DNA of 64,000 nucleotides from Prauserella shujinwangii. GTDB taxonomy: Bacteria > Actinomycetota > Actinomycetes > Mycobacteriales > Pseudonocardiaceae. This document shows, in pieces, positions 56,826-64,000 of the stretch; positions within the stretch are counted from its first letter, which is position 1, and every line of letters begins with the position of its first letter. Under the pieces are notes generated by a model that was given only the letters and a program-made list of their open reading frames with translations, was not told where the DNA came from and did not search any database. The translations under genes and the position numbers were made by a program. The stretch covers positions 62,001 through 126,000 of the forward strand of contig NZ_PVNH01000003.1 in NCBI RefSeq assembly GCF_003001955.1, read 5' to 3'.

Positions 56826-58013
56826 ATGAACGACCAGGTCAGCCAGGACACCGCCGTCGAGGTGAGCGACGAGGAGGTCTTCGCCGGGCACGAGGGCGGC
56901 AAGCTCTCGGTGACCTCGAACACGCCCATCTCCCACGCGCGCGACCTGTCCATCGCCTACACGCCGGGCGTCGCGAAGGTGAGCCGCGCCATCGCCGAGG
57001 ACGCGGCCCTCGCCGCGCGCTACACCTGGGCCGACCGGCTGGTCGCCGTGGTGAGCGACGGTACGGCCGTGCTCGGCCTCGGCGACATCGGCGCGAGCGC
57101 GTCGCTGCCCGTGATGGAGGGCAAGGCGGCGCTGTTCAAGAGCTTCGCCGGGCTCAACTCGATCCCGCTCGTGCTCGACACCACCGACGTCGACGAGATC
57201 GTCGAGACGCTGGTGCGGTTGCGGCCGTCGTTCGGCGCGGTGAATCTCGAGGACATCTCCGCGCCGCGGTGCTTCGAGCTCGAGGAGAAGGTGAAGCAGG
57301 CTCTCGACTGCCCGGTCATGCACGACGATCAGCACGGCACCGCCATCGTCGTGCTGGCCGCGCTGCGCGGCGCGAACATGGTGCTCGACCGTGCCGTTGC
57401 CGACCAGCGGGTCGTCATCTCGGGCGCGGGCGCGGCCGGAGTGGCCTGCGCGCGCATCCTGCAGGCCGCGGGCGTGGGCGACGTCACCCTGGTCGACTCG
57501 AAGGGCATCATCTACCCGGGCCGCGCCGGGCTGAACCCGATCAAGGAACAGCTCGCGGAGACCACCAACCGGGAAGGGCTCCGGGGCGGGATCGCCGAGG
57601 CGCTCGCGGGAGCCGACGTGTTCCTCGGGCTGTCCTGCGCGACGATCGAGGAGAGCCTGCTCGCCACGATGGCCGGCGACCCGATCGTGTTCGCGCTGTC
57701 GAACCCGGACCCGGAGGTGCACCCGCACGTGGCCGCACGGTATGCCACCGTCGTGGCCACCGGGCGCAGCGACTTCCCGAACCAGATCAACAACGTGCTC
57801 GCCTTCCCCGGTGTGTTCCGGGGTGCGCTGGACGCCGGCGCGCGGACGATCACGGAGAACATGAAGCTGGCCGCCGCCGACGCGATCGCCTCGGTGGCCG
57901 CCGACGCGCTGGCGCCGGACCACATCGTGCCGAGCCCGCTCGACCCGAGGGTGGCGCCCGAGGTCGCGGCCGCGGTGGCGAAGGCGGCCGAGGTCGACGG
58001 CGTCACCGCATAG
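56826..58013 (+). CDS. NAD(P)-dependent malic enzyme
   Basis: Decarboxylating malate dehydrogenase of 395 residues, the short bacterial type without a phosphotransacetylase domain. It converts malate to pyruvate and CO2. The tyrosine in SIAYTPGVAKVS, the lysine in the GKAALFKSFAG region, and VMHDDQHGTAIVVLAAL with the divalent-metal aspartates are present. The NAD(P) domain GAGAAGVACARIL and the closing NQINNVLAFPGVFRGAL motif are intact. Cofactor preference cannot be told. ATG at 56826 with AGGAAGAG upstream. A family C repeat follows the stop by 10 nt. Confidence 0.92.
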   Translation: MNDQVSQDTAVEVSDEEVFAGHEGGKLSVTSNTPISHARDLSIAYTPGVAKVSRAIAEDAALAARYTWADRLVAVVSDGTAVLGLGDIGASASLPVMEGKAALFKSFAGLNSIPLVLDTTDVDEIVETLVRLRPSFGAVNLEDISAPRCFELEEKVKQALDCPVMHDDQHGTAIVVLAALRGANMVLDRAVADQRVVISGAGAAGVACARILQAAGVGDVTLVDSKGIIYPGRAGLNPIKEQLAETTNREGLRGGIAEALAGADVFLGLSCATIEESLLATMAGDPIVFALSNPDPEVHPHVAARYATVVATGRSDFPNQINNVLAFPGVFRGALDAGARTITENMKLAAADAIASVAADALAPDHIVPSPLDPRVAPEVAAAVAKAAEVDGVTA

Positions 58014-58022
58014 CCCCGGCCC

Positions 58023-58106
58023 GTGAGTGGGAGACGTGGTGCGAACGCAGCGGCGCGGAGCGTCTCCGCCAGGGGTGGTCGGGCGGCGGGTGGGCGTTTC
58101 CACTCA
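58023..58106. repeat. palindromic repeat, family C, copy 2
   Basis: Starts GTGAGTGGGAGACGTGGTG as in copy 1, contains an inner GGAGACG/CGTCTCC stem (58030-58036, 58061-58067), and ends in CGTTTCCACTCA (58095-58106), which pairs with TGAGTGGGAGACG. The last bases are the stop codon of the convergent BpsA-like gene. Confidence 0.65.
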
Positions 58107-59585
58107 TGCGCCGGCCAGCAGGTTCCGCAGTTCCAGCAGCCGGTGCCGGGGCAGGTCGACGAGCCGGTGGTCGGCGACGTCCGCGTCCGGGCCCGCCGTC
58201 GGCGTGCCGCCGTGTTCGGCCAGCGCCGCGCGCACGGTGTTGGCGAGCCTGCCGTGGGCGCGGCGCCACACCGCCCGCACCGCGGGCGAACCCTGCCCGG
58301 CGGGCACCGCGTCGGCGACCACCACCGCGTGCTTGCTGTCCGGGGTGCTCCGCAGCAGCCGGAGCCGGTACTTGTCCTCGATCAGCTCCCGCAGGGCCGC
58401 CTGCGCCGCGGCGTCGCCGAGATCGGGGTGGGCGTTGGGCACCAGCAGGGCGACCCGCTCGGCGTTCACGGCGAGCAGCGCCCGCACCAGCCACGGCCCG
58501 GGATCGGCGGTGAGATCCACGGCCACCGCCGATCCCGGGCCGGCCTGCACCGGCCCCGACCAGTCCGGCCCGGTCTCCTCGACCACCCGCCCGCCGTCCG
58601 CGGCGATGTCGCGCAGTGCGGCGAGCGGGGACCGGCCCGCCGCGCCCGCCTCCACCGACTGCGGTCCGTGCGTGTAGATCGCGGGCCGGCCACCGTGCTT
58701 GCCCTGCTTGCCTTTCCTCCGTGCGCGGGCCGTCGGCTGGCACACGTAGAGGTCCGCGGCGCTGCCGATCGCCTGCGCGCCGAGGTAGCGGTGGAAGCCG
58801 GGCAGGATCGCCTCGAACGTCAGCCCCAGGCCGAGCAGCTCGCGCTGCACCTGCCCGCCCAGCGCCGGGTGCCGCGCGCTGTAGCCGTAGGCGAGCAGCA
58901 GCCGCCCCCGGACCGGGTCCGCGAGGCACTCCAGCGCGCGGCCCGCGAACAGCGCCATGCCGTCCGGGGTGTACGGCGGATCGCTGAAGACCAGATCCGC
59001 GTGCCCGGCGACGGTGAGCGGCAACGAGAACCGCAGGTCCGCGAACACGGTCCGGATCGTGCGGCCGCTGAGCCGGTCGAGGTAGGCCAGCACGCGGTCG
59101 TCGACGTCCACGACGGTGAGGTCGGCCCCGGGGCACACGGCGCGGACGGCGAGCGAGGTCAGGTCGTGGTCGCCGACGAACACCAGCCGGGCGGTCTCCA
59201 GGTCGTACCGCTCCGCCAGCCACGTCGCCCTGCGCAGCACGGTCTCCGGCGTCGCCTGCACGTGGTCGAGCGCGGGCAGCGGCGGTGGTACCTCCTCGAT
59301 CCGGCGGGTCAGCTCGGCGAGCAGGTCCGGCGGCTCGGTGACCCGGCCCGCCCGCTGCGCGGCGTACCGCGCCGCCGCGCCGGGCCGGATGCGCACCGCC
59401 GTCCCGGCGCACTCCACGTCGGCCCCGAGCGCCTCGATCAGCTCCTCCGCGCTGCGGCGCGGCAGCGCCGCCTCCCGCACGAGCGCGTCGAACTCGTGCC
59501 AGCCCTCGCACAGCAGGGTGATCGCGTGCCGCAGGGGGCGGGTGTGCACGCCGTGGGCGGCGAGGACCTCGTCGAGTGAGCTCAC
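58104..59585 (-). CDS. BpsA-like (bis-aminopropyl spermidine synthase family) protein
   Basis: A 493-residue protein with an N-terminal winged-helix-like region (to about 85) and a Rossmann-type aminopropyltransferase/methyltransferase fold. LVFVGDHDLTSLAV (the GDDD-like motif), VVDVDDRVLAYL, and HADLVFSDPPYTPDGMALF are the hallmarks of the branched-chain polyamine synthase A family. The archaeal and Thermus enzymes make branched polyamines; in mesophilic actinobacteria the function is untested. The last 180 residues form an extra domain with RARRKGKQGKHGGRP as basic linker. GTG at 59585. Divergent from the transporter operon (87 nt). Confidence 0.75.
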   Translation of the reverse strand: MSSLDEVLAAHGVHTRPLRHAITLLCEGWHEFDALVREAALPRRSAEELIEALGADVECAGTAVRIRPGAAARYAAQRAGRVTEPPDLLAELTRRIEEVPPPLPALDHVQATPETVLRRATWLAERYDLETARLVFVGDHDLTSLAVRAVCPGADLTVVDVDDRVLAYLDRLSGRTIRTVFADLRFSLPLTVAGHADLVFSDPPYTPDGMALFAGRALECLADPVRGRLLLAYGYSARHPALGGQVQRELLGLGLTFEAILPGFHRYLGAQAIGSAADLYVCQPTARARRKGKQGKHGGRPAIYTHGPQSVEAGAAGRSPLAALRDIAADGGRVVEETGPDWSGPVQAGPGSAVAVDLTADPGPWLVRALLAVNAERVALLVPNAHPDLGDAAAQAALRELIEDKYRLRLLRSTPDSKHAVVVADAVPAGQGSPAVRAVWRRAHGRLANTVRAALAEHGGTPTAGPDADVADHRLVDLPRHRLLELRNLLAGA

Positions 59586-59672
59586 GAACCCGAGCGTAGA
59601 TCCCCGGTTCCCGTGCCTTTGTCGGTGTCGTGGGTTACGGTCGACCGGGTCTGTCCTGAGGGGAGCGCGCGC

Positions 59673-60767
59673 ATGGGCATCGAGTTCCGCGGCGTCACGA
59701 AGACGTATCCGAACGGCACCGTCGCCGTCGACGACCTGGACCTGTCGATCGAGGACGGCACCATCACGGTGCTCGTCGGGCCTTCCGGCTGCGGCAAGAC
59801 CACGTCGTTGCGGATGATCAACCGGATGGTCGAGCCCACGTCCGGCGCGGTGCTGCTGGACGGCCGCGACGTCCGGGAGGCCGACCCCGCGGTGCTGCGG
59901 CGCGGAATCGGCTACGTCATCCAGCACGCCGGGCTCTTTCCACATCGGACGGTGCTGAACAACGTCGCCACGGTGCCCCTGCTTTCCGGCTGGGGACGCC
60001 GGAGGGCGCGCGAACGGGCCGCGGAACTGCTGGAGATCGTCGGGCTGCCCGGCGAGCTCGGCGACCGGTATCCCGCCCAGCTCTCCGGGGGCCAGCAGCA
60101 GCGGGTCGGGGTCGCCCGCGCGCTCGCGGCCGACGCGCCGGTGCTGCTGATGGACGAGCCGTTCTCGGCCGTCGATCCCGTGGTCCGGCAGGGGCTCCAG
60201 GACGAGCTGCTGCGGCTGCAGGAGCGGCTGGGCAAGACGATCGTGTTCGTCACCCACGACATCGACGAGGCGGTGCGGCTCGGTGACCGGGTGGCGGTGC
60301 TGCGGGTGGGCGGCAGCCTCGCGCAGTACGGCACGCCCGCCGACGTGCTCCGGCACCCGGTCGACGACTTCGTGGCGGGGTTCGTCGGCAGGGATCGCGG
60401 GTACCGCGGGCTGTCCTTCCTCTCCGCCGAGGGAGTGCGGATCGAGGACGTGCCGACCGTCCGGCTCGGCGGCGAACCCGGTGTCGCTCCGGGCTGGCGG
60501 CTCGCGGTGAACGACGCGGGACAGCCGAGGGGCTGGCTGCCTCCGGAGTCCATTGTGGATGGTGTGCTCACCGAGGACGACCTCGTGGCTGGCGGTTCGC
60601 TGTACCGCCAGGGCACGGCGATCCGGGGCGCGCTGGACGCGGCCCTCTCCTCGCCCGCGGGGCTGGGCGTGGTCGTCGACGACGACGGCAGGGTGGTCGG
60701 CGCCGTCACGGCACACCAGGTACTCGACGCGATCGAGAGCCATCCCGAGAGCGTGGGCAGCGCATGA
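59673..60767 (+). CDS. OpuC-type ABC transporter ATPase (glycine betaine/choline family)
   Basis: ATPase of 364 residues of a quaternary-amine uptake system. Walker A GPSGCGKTT (about 32-40), Q-loop VIQHAGLFPHRTV, signature LSGGQQQRVGVARAL, Walker B LLMDEPFSAVDP, H-loop VTHDIDEA. A C-terminal CBS-like segment (GLGVVVDDDGRVVGAVTAHQVL) is present, which senses ionic strength in OpuA-type systems. ATG at 59673 after GAGGGG. It leads a four-gene operon in which each stop overlaps the following start. Confidence 0.9.
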   Translation: MGIEFRGVTKTYPNGTVAVDDLDLSIEDGTITVLVGPSGCGKTTSLRMINRMVEPTSGAVLLDGRDVREADPAVLRRGIGYVIQHAGLFPHRTVLNNVATVPLLSGWGRRRARERAAELLEIVGLPGELGDRYPAQLSGGQQQRVGVARALAADAPVLLMDEPFSAVDPVVRQGLQDELLRLQERLGKTIVFVTHDIDEAVRLGDRVAVLRVGGSLAQYGTPADVLRHPVDDFVAGFVGRDRGYRGLSFLSAEGVRIEDVPTVRLGGEPGVAPGWRLAVNDAGQPRGWLPPESIVDGVLTEDDLVAGGSLYRQGTAIRGALDAALSSPAGLGVVVDDDGRVVGAVTAHQVLDAIESHPESVGSA

Positions 60768-61453
60768 CGTTCCTCGACGAGCTCGGCCGGTTCCTCGGCA
60801 GCGAGAACGTTCGCGAGCAACTGGGCCGGAACCTGCTCGAACACTGCTACCTCGCCCTGCTGCCGCTCGTGCTCGGCGTCGTGCTCGCGATCGGCGCGGG
60901 CTGGCTCGGCCGTGGCCGCCGCCGCATGCGCGGTGCCCTGTTCGTCGTGGGCAACGTGCTGTACACGATCCCCTCGCTGGCGTTGTTCCTGGTGATCCCC
61001 GGCATCATCGGCACGAAGATCACCAGCAGTGTCAACGTGGTGCTCGCGCTGACGATCTACACCACGGCGCTGCTGGTGCGGCCGGTGCTGGACGCCCTCG
61101 ACAACGTCCCGGCGCACGTCGTCGCGTCGGCCACCGCGCTCGGCTACCGGCCGGCGCGGCGCTTCCTCGCGGTGGAGCTGCCGCTGGCCGTCCCGGTGCT
61201 CGCCGCGGGGGTGCGGGTGGCCTCGGTGAGCAACATCAGCCTCGTCAGCGTCGGCGCCCTCATCGGGACGGGCGGCCTCGGCGTGCTGTTCACCGACGGC
61301 TTCCAGCGCACCTACTTCGCCCCGATCGTCGTCGGCATCGTGCTGACCGTACTGCTGGCGCTGGTGGTCGACGTGCTGCTCGTCGCGCTGCGACGGGTGC
61401 TGACCCCGTGGGACCGGACCGCACCCACCCGAGCGGAGGTGACCGCCGCGTGA
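60764..61453 (+). CDS. OpuC-type ABC transporter permease 1
   Basis: Permease of 229 residues with about six helices. The conserved cytoplasmic loop ALGYRPARRFLAVELPLAVPVLAAG (EAA-like) contacts the ATPase. LYTIPSLALFLVIPGI is the typical OpuCB/OpuCD signature. Coupled to the ATPase gene by ATGA. Confidence 0.88.
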   Translation: MTFLDELGRFLGSENVREQLGRNLLEHCYLALLPLVLGVVLAIGAGWLGRGRRRMRGALFVVGNVLYTIPSLALFLVIPGIIGTKITSSVNVVLALTIYTTALLVRPVLDALDNVPAHVVASATALGYRPARRFLAVELPLAVPVLAAGVRVASVSNISLVSVGALIGTGGLGVLFTDGFQRTYFAPIVVGIVLTVLLALVVDVLLVALRRVLTPWDRTAPTRAEVTAA

Positions 61454-62160
61454 TCACCGAACTCGCCGACTGGGTGTCCGACCCGGCGAACTGGCAGGGT
61501 CCGGACGGGGTGCCCGCCCGGGTGCTGGAGCATCTCGGCTACGTCGGGCTCGGCCTGGTGCTCGCCGCCGTGATCGCCGTGCCGGTGGGGCTGTTCGTCG
61601 GGCACACCGGCCGGGGCGGGGTGCTGCTCGTCGGTTCCGGCAACGCGATCCGGGCGCTGCCCACGCTCGGCCTGGTGACCTTCCTGTTCCTGGTCTTCAC
61701 CGACAGTCTCGTCGCCGCGATCGTCGGGCTGGTGGTGCTGGCCATCCCGCCGATCCTGGCCGGGACGTACGCCGGGATCCAGGCGGTCGACCGCGACGTC
61801 GTCGACGCGGCCGAGGGCATGGGCATGCGCGGCTGGCAGCGGTTGTGGCGGATCGAGGTGCCGATCTCACTGCCGCTGGTGCTCGGCGGGGTCCGCAACG
61901 CGGTGCTGCAGCTCGTCGCGACCGCGGCGGTGGCGGCGTACGTCGGGCTCGACGGGCTCGGGCGGTACCTGATCGACGGGCTCGCCAACCTCGACTACGG
62001 CGCGGTGGTGGCCGGGGCGATCGTCACGGCGCTGCTCGCGGTGACCCTCGACCTGCTGCTCGCCGGGGCACAGCGGGTCGTACTGCCGAAGGGCGTGCGC
62101 CTGGCGACCGGAACGGGGCCGTCCGCCGCCGCGGAGCCGACCCGGGAGGTGACCGCATGA
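61450..62160 (+). CDS. OpuC-type ABC transporter permease 2
   Basis: Second permease, 236 residues, also with six helices. AIRALPTLGLVTFLFLVF and the loop AEGMGMRGWQRLWRIEVPISLPLVLGG are family hallmarks. GTG start at 61450 overlaps the first permease. Its stop overlaps the ATG of the binding-protein gene, and a family A repeat begins 15 nt later. Confidence 0.88.
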   Translation: MITELADWVSDPANWQGPDGVPARVLEHLGYVGLGLVLAAVIAVPVGLFVGHTGRGGVLLVGSGNAIRALPTLGLVTFLFLVFTDSLVAAIVGLVVLAIPPILAGTYAGIQAVDRDVVDAAEGMGMRGWQRLWRIEVPISLPLVLGGVRNAVLQLVATAAVAAYVGLDGLGRYLIDGLANLDYGAVVAGAIVTALLAVTLDLLLAGAQRVVLPKGVRLATGTGPSAAAEPTREVTA

Positions 62161-63167
62161 GCCCGTCGCCGACCGCACCCAATGTGGCTTTCGGTGCGTT
62201 CGACGCACCCGGTGCCGCATTCGGTGCGTTCAACGCACCCGCTGTGGCATTGGGGACATCGTGGCGGCGCTGGTGGGGCCGGCGGCGGGTGCCCGCGCTG
62301 CTGGCCGTGCTGGCGCTGCTGCTCTCCGCGTGCGCGAACCCGATGCGGGGCGGCGCCGAGGGCGGCCCTTCCGGCGAGATCGTCATCGGCGCGTCCGACG
62401 TGGGGGAGAGCCTGCTGCTCGCGCACATCTACGCGGGCGCGTTGCGCGAGGCCGGTGCCGGCAACGTGACGGTCCACCCGCCGGTCGGCGGCCGCGAGGT
62501 GGTGGTGCGGGCGCTGCGCGACCGTTCGCTGTCGCTCGTGCCCGAGTACAGCGGCAACCTGCTGCGCCACTTCGCCGAGGACACCACGGCCACGACGTCC
62601 GGTGAGGTGTACGCCGAGCTGCGGCGGGTGCTGCCCCGGGAGTTCGAGGTGCTGGAGCAGGCGCCGGCCCAGGACACCGACGTGCTCGTCGTGCGGCGCG
62701 ACCTCGCGCGGCAGGGGGTGCGCACGATCTCCGACCTGGCACCGCTGTGTGGCGACCTGGTGTTCGGCGGCCCCGGCCAGTGGGCGGACCGCTGGCGGGC
62801 GCGGATCAAGGAGCTCTACGGCTGCGAGTTCAAGCGGATCACGGTGACCGACACGGGCGGCCCGGTCACCGTGGCGGCGCTGCGGTCGGGGAAGATCCAG
62901 GTGGCGGACCTGTTCAGCACCTCGGCGACGATCGAGAACAACGGGTTCGTCCCGCTCGAGGACGACAAGAACATGTTCCCGGCCCAGAACATCGTGCCGC
63001 TCGCCGCGCGCGGTGTGCTCTCCGCGCGGCACAAGGAGGCGCTGAATGCCGTGTCGGCCGTGCTGACCACCGAGAAGCTGACGCGGCTCAACGTCGAGTT
63101 CACCGAGGAGAAGCGGCACCCGGTCGACATCGCCGAGGACTTCCTGCGCGGGAACGGGCTGGCCTGA
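62157..63167 (+). CDS. OpuC-type substrate-binding lipoprotein with repeat-derived N-terminus
   Basis: Binding protein (OpuAC/ProX type) of 336 residues from the ATG at 62157. Residues about 7-33 (APNVAFGAFD, APGAAFGAFN, APAVALG) are translated from a family A repeat. The real signal peptide follows (SWRRWWGRRRVPALLAVLALL) with lipobox LLLSAC and lipidated Cys59. The mature part has GEIVIGASDVGESLLLAHIYAGALREAG, SLVPEYSGNLLRHFAED and GCEFKRITVTDTGGPVTVAALRSGKIQVADLFSTSATIENNGFVPLEDD, typical of glycine betaine/choline/carnitine binders. In-frame GTG 62244 and TTG 62250 downstream of most of the repeat are alternative starts giving a normal signal peptide. Confidence 0.85.
   Translation: MSPSPTAPNVAFGAFDAPGAAFGAFNAPAVALGTSWRRWWGRRRVPALLAVLALLLSACANPMRGGAEGGPSGEIVIGASDVGESLLLAHIYAGALREAGAGNVTVHPPVGGREVVVRALRDRSLSLVPEYSGNLLRHFAEDTTATTSGEVYAELRRVLPREFEVLEQAPAQDTDVLVVRRDLARQGVRTISDLAPLCGDLVFGGPGQWADRWRARIKELYGCEFKRITVTDTGGPVTVAALRSGKIQVADLFSTSATIENNGFVPLEDDKNMFPAQNIVPLAARGVLSARHKEALNAVSAVLTTEKLTRLNVEFTEEKRHPVDIAEDFLRGNGLA
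62175..62256. repeat. family A repeat lying within coding sequence
   Basis: Same architecture as 7224-7312: three blocks around two five-base spacers (here TTCGA and TTCAA instead of CCTGA), outer CCCAATG (62178-62184) and CATTGGG (62248-62254), 30-base period. All three reading blocks lack stops in the binding-protein frame. It starts 15 nt after the upstream permease stop, the usual distance for this repeat class. Confidence 0.85.
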
Positions 63168-63338
63168 CCAGCAAGCCCGGAGGTCCACCTACTTTCGGGT
63201 CGAACCGTTCGGGTGCTTCACGTCGTGGAATGTCGGTTTATTACCGCCTGCGTCCGGAAAACGCAAGATCTACCTTCGGGTGGTTCCTCTCTCTACCGTC
63301 TGGTCCCACGTTCACCGGAACGGGTAGGAGGAGAAGCC

Positions 63339-64000
<662 letters not shown>

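Noticed and set aside
63168-63338. SigR promoter (GGAAT near 63229) before the secreted protease
   Set aside because: The nearest GTC lies 20 bases after GGAAT and no GTT occurs at 18-19 bases, so the spacing does not fit.

Overview
The window is continuous high-GC actinobacterial chromosome. Most codons end in G or C, GTG and TTG starts are frequent, and starts often overlap the previous stop as ATGA or GTGA. Mycothiol genes (mshB, a SigR/RsrA pair), two WhiB proteins, MtrA-MtrB-LpqB, SecA without a zinc tail, bL37 and PPE/EspG proteins all point to Actinomycetia. The large GC-rich palindromes after stop codons, the DUF3558 lipoprotein and the cholesterol oxidase suggest Pseudonocardiaceae (Amycolatopsis, Saccharomonospora, Prauserella type). 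The genus is an inference. I see no rRNA, tRNA, CRISPR array, integrase or insertion sequence.

Layout. 0.3-3.2 kb: mshB and two small downstream genes, then a site-2 protease. 3.5-14.9 kb: a cell-envelope and mannose block, with whiB2, a giant GT2 membrane protein, manB, a Trm112-like protein, a SIS protein, manA, a cation diffusion facilitator and an amino acid permease. 15-21.3 kb: a sortase-type surface protein, a large membrane protein, ahcY, tmk and an IclR regulator. 21.4-30.8 kb: mtrA-mtrB-lpqB, comF, hpf and secA. 30.9-35.1 kb: an Rv3235-like protein, a mini-HAD protein and a four-gene type VII secretion-associated cassette of lower GC. 35.1-43.7 kb: an RNA methyltransferase, a WS/DGAT-like acyltransferase, P5C dehydrogenase, an LppX-like lipoprotein, rsgA, an SRAP/HMCES protein, a hydrolase and a YbaK deacylase. 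43.7-50 kb: sigR-rsrA, the 24-residue bL37 gene, a PdtaS-type kinase, whiB1, a lipid kinase and small genes. 50-59.6 kb: a secreted protein, cholesterol oxidase, a very large subtilase, an RmlC-like epimerase, malic enzyme and a BpsA-like methyltransferase fold. 59.7-63.2 kb: a four-gene OpuC-type compatible-solute transporter. From 63.3 kb: the start of a secreted S8 protease, cut by the window end.

From about 3.5 to 49.5 kb the order follows the M. tuberculosis Rv3260c-Rv3216 stretch (whiB2, Rv3259, Rv3258c, manB, Rv3256c, manA, sahH, tmk, mtrAB-lpqB, Rv3242c, Rv3241c, secA1, Rv3235, Rv3234c, rsgA, Rv3226c, sigH-rshA, Rv3220c, whiB1, Rv3218, Rv3217c, Rv3216). This supports many assignments by synteny. 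Insertions relative to that order are the type VII cassette, pruA, the lipoprotein and the giant GT2 gene.

Most notable observations: (1) three families of long palindromic repeats sit 10-15 nt after stop codons, and one copy lies inside the 5' end of the transporter's binding-protein gene, where it is read in frame. (2) A SigR-type promoter upstream of sigR has an in-frame GTG at its likely transcription start, which would give a 40-residue longer sigma factor. (3) Two CRP-like sites precede whiB1. (4) Tandem TNAAC-N3-GTTNA operators precede cholesterol oxidase. (5) The type VII-associated cassette has no secretion machinery beside it.
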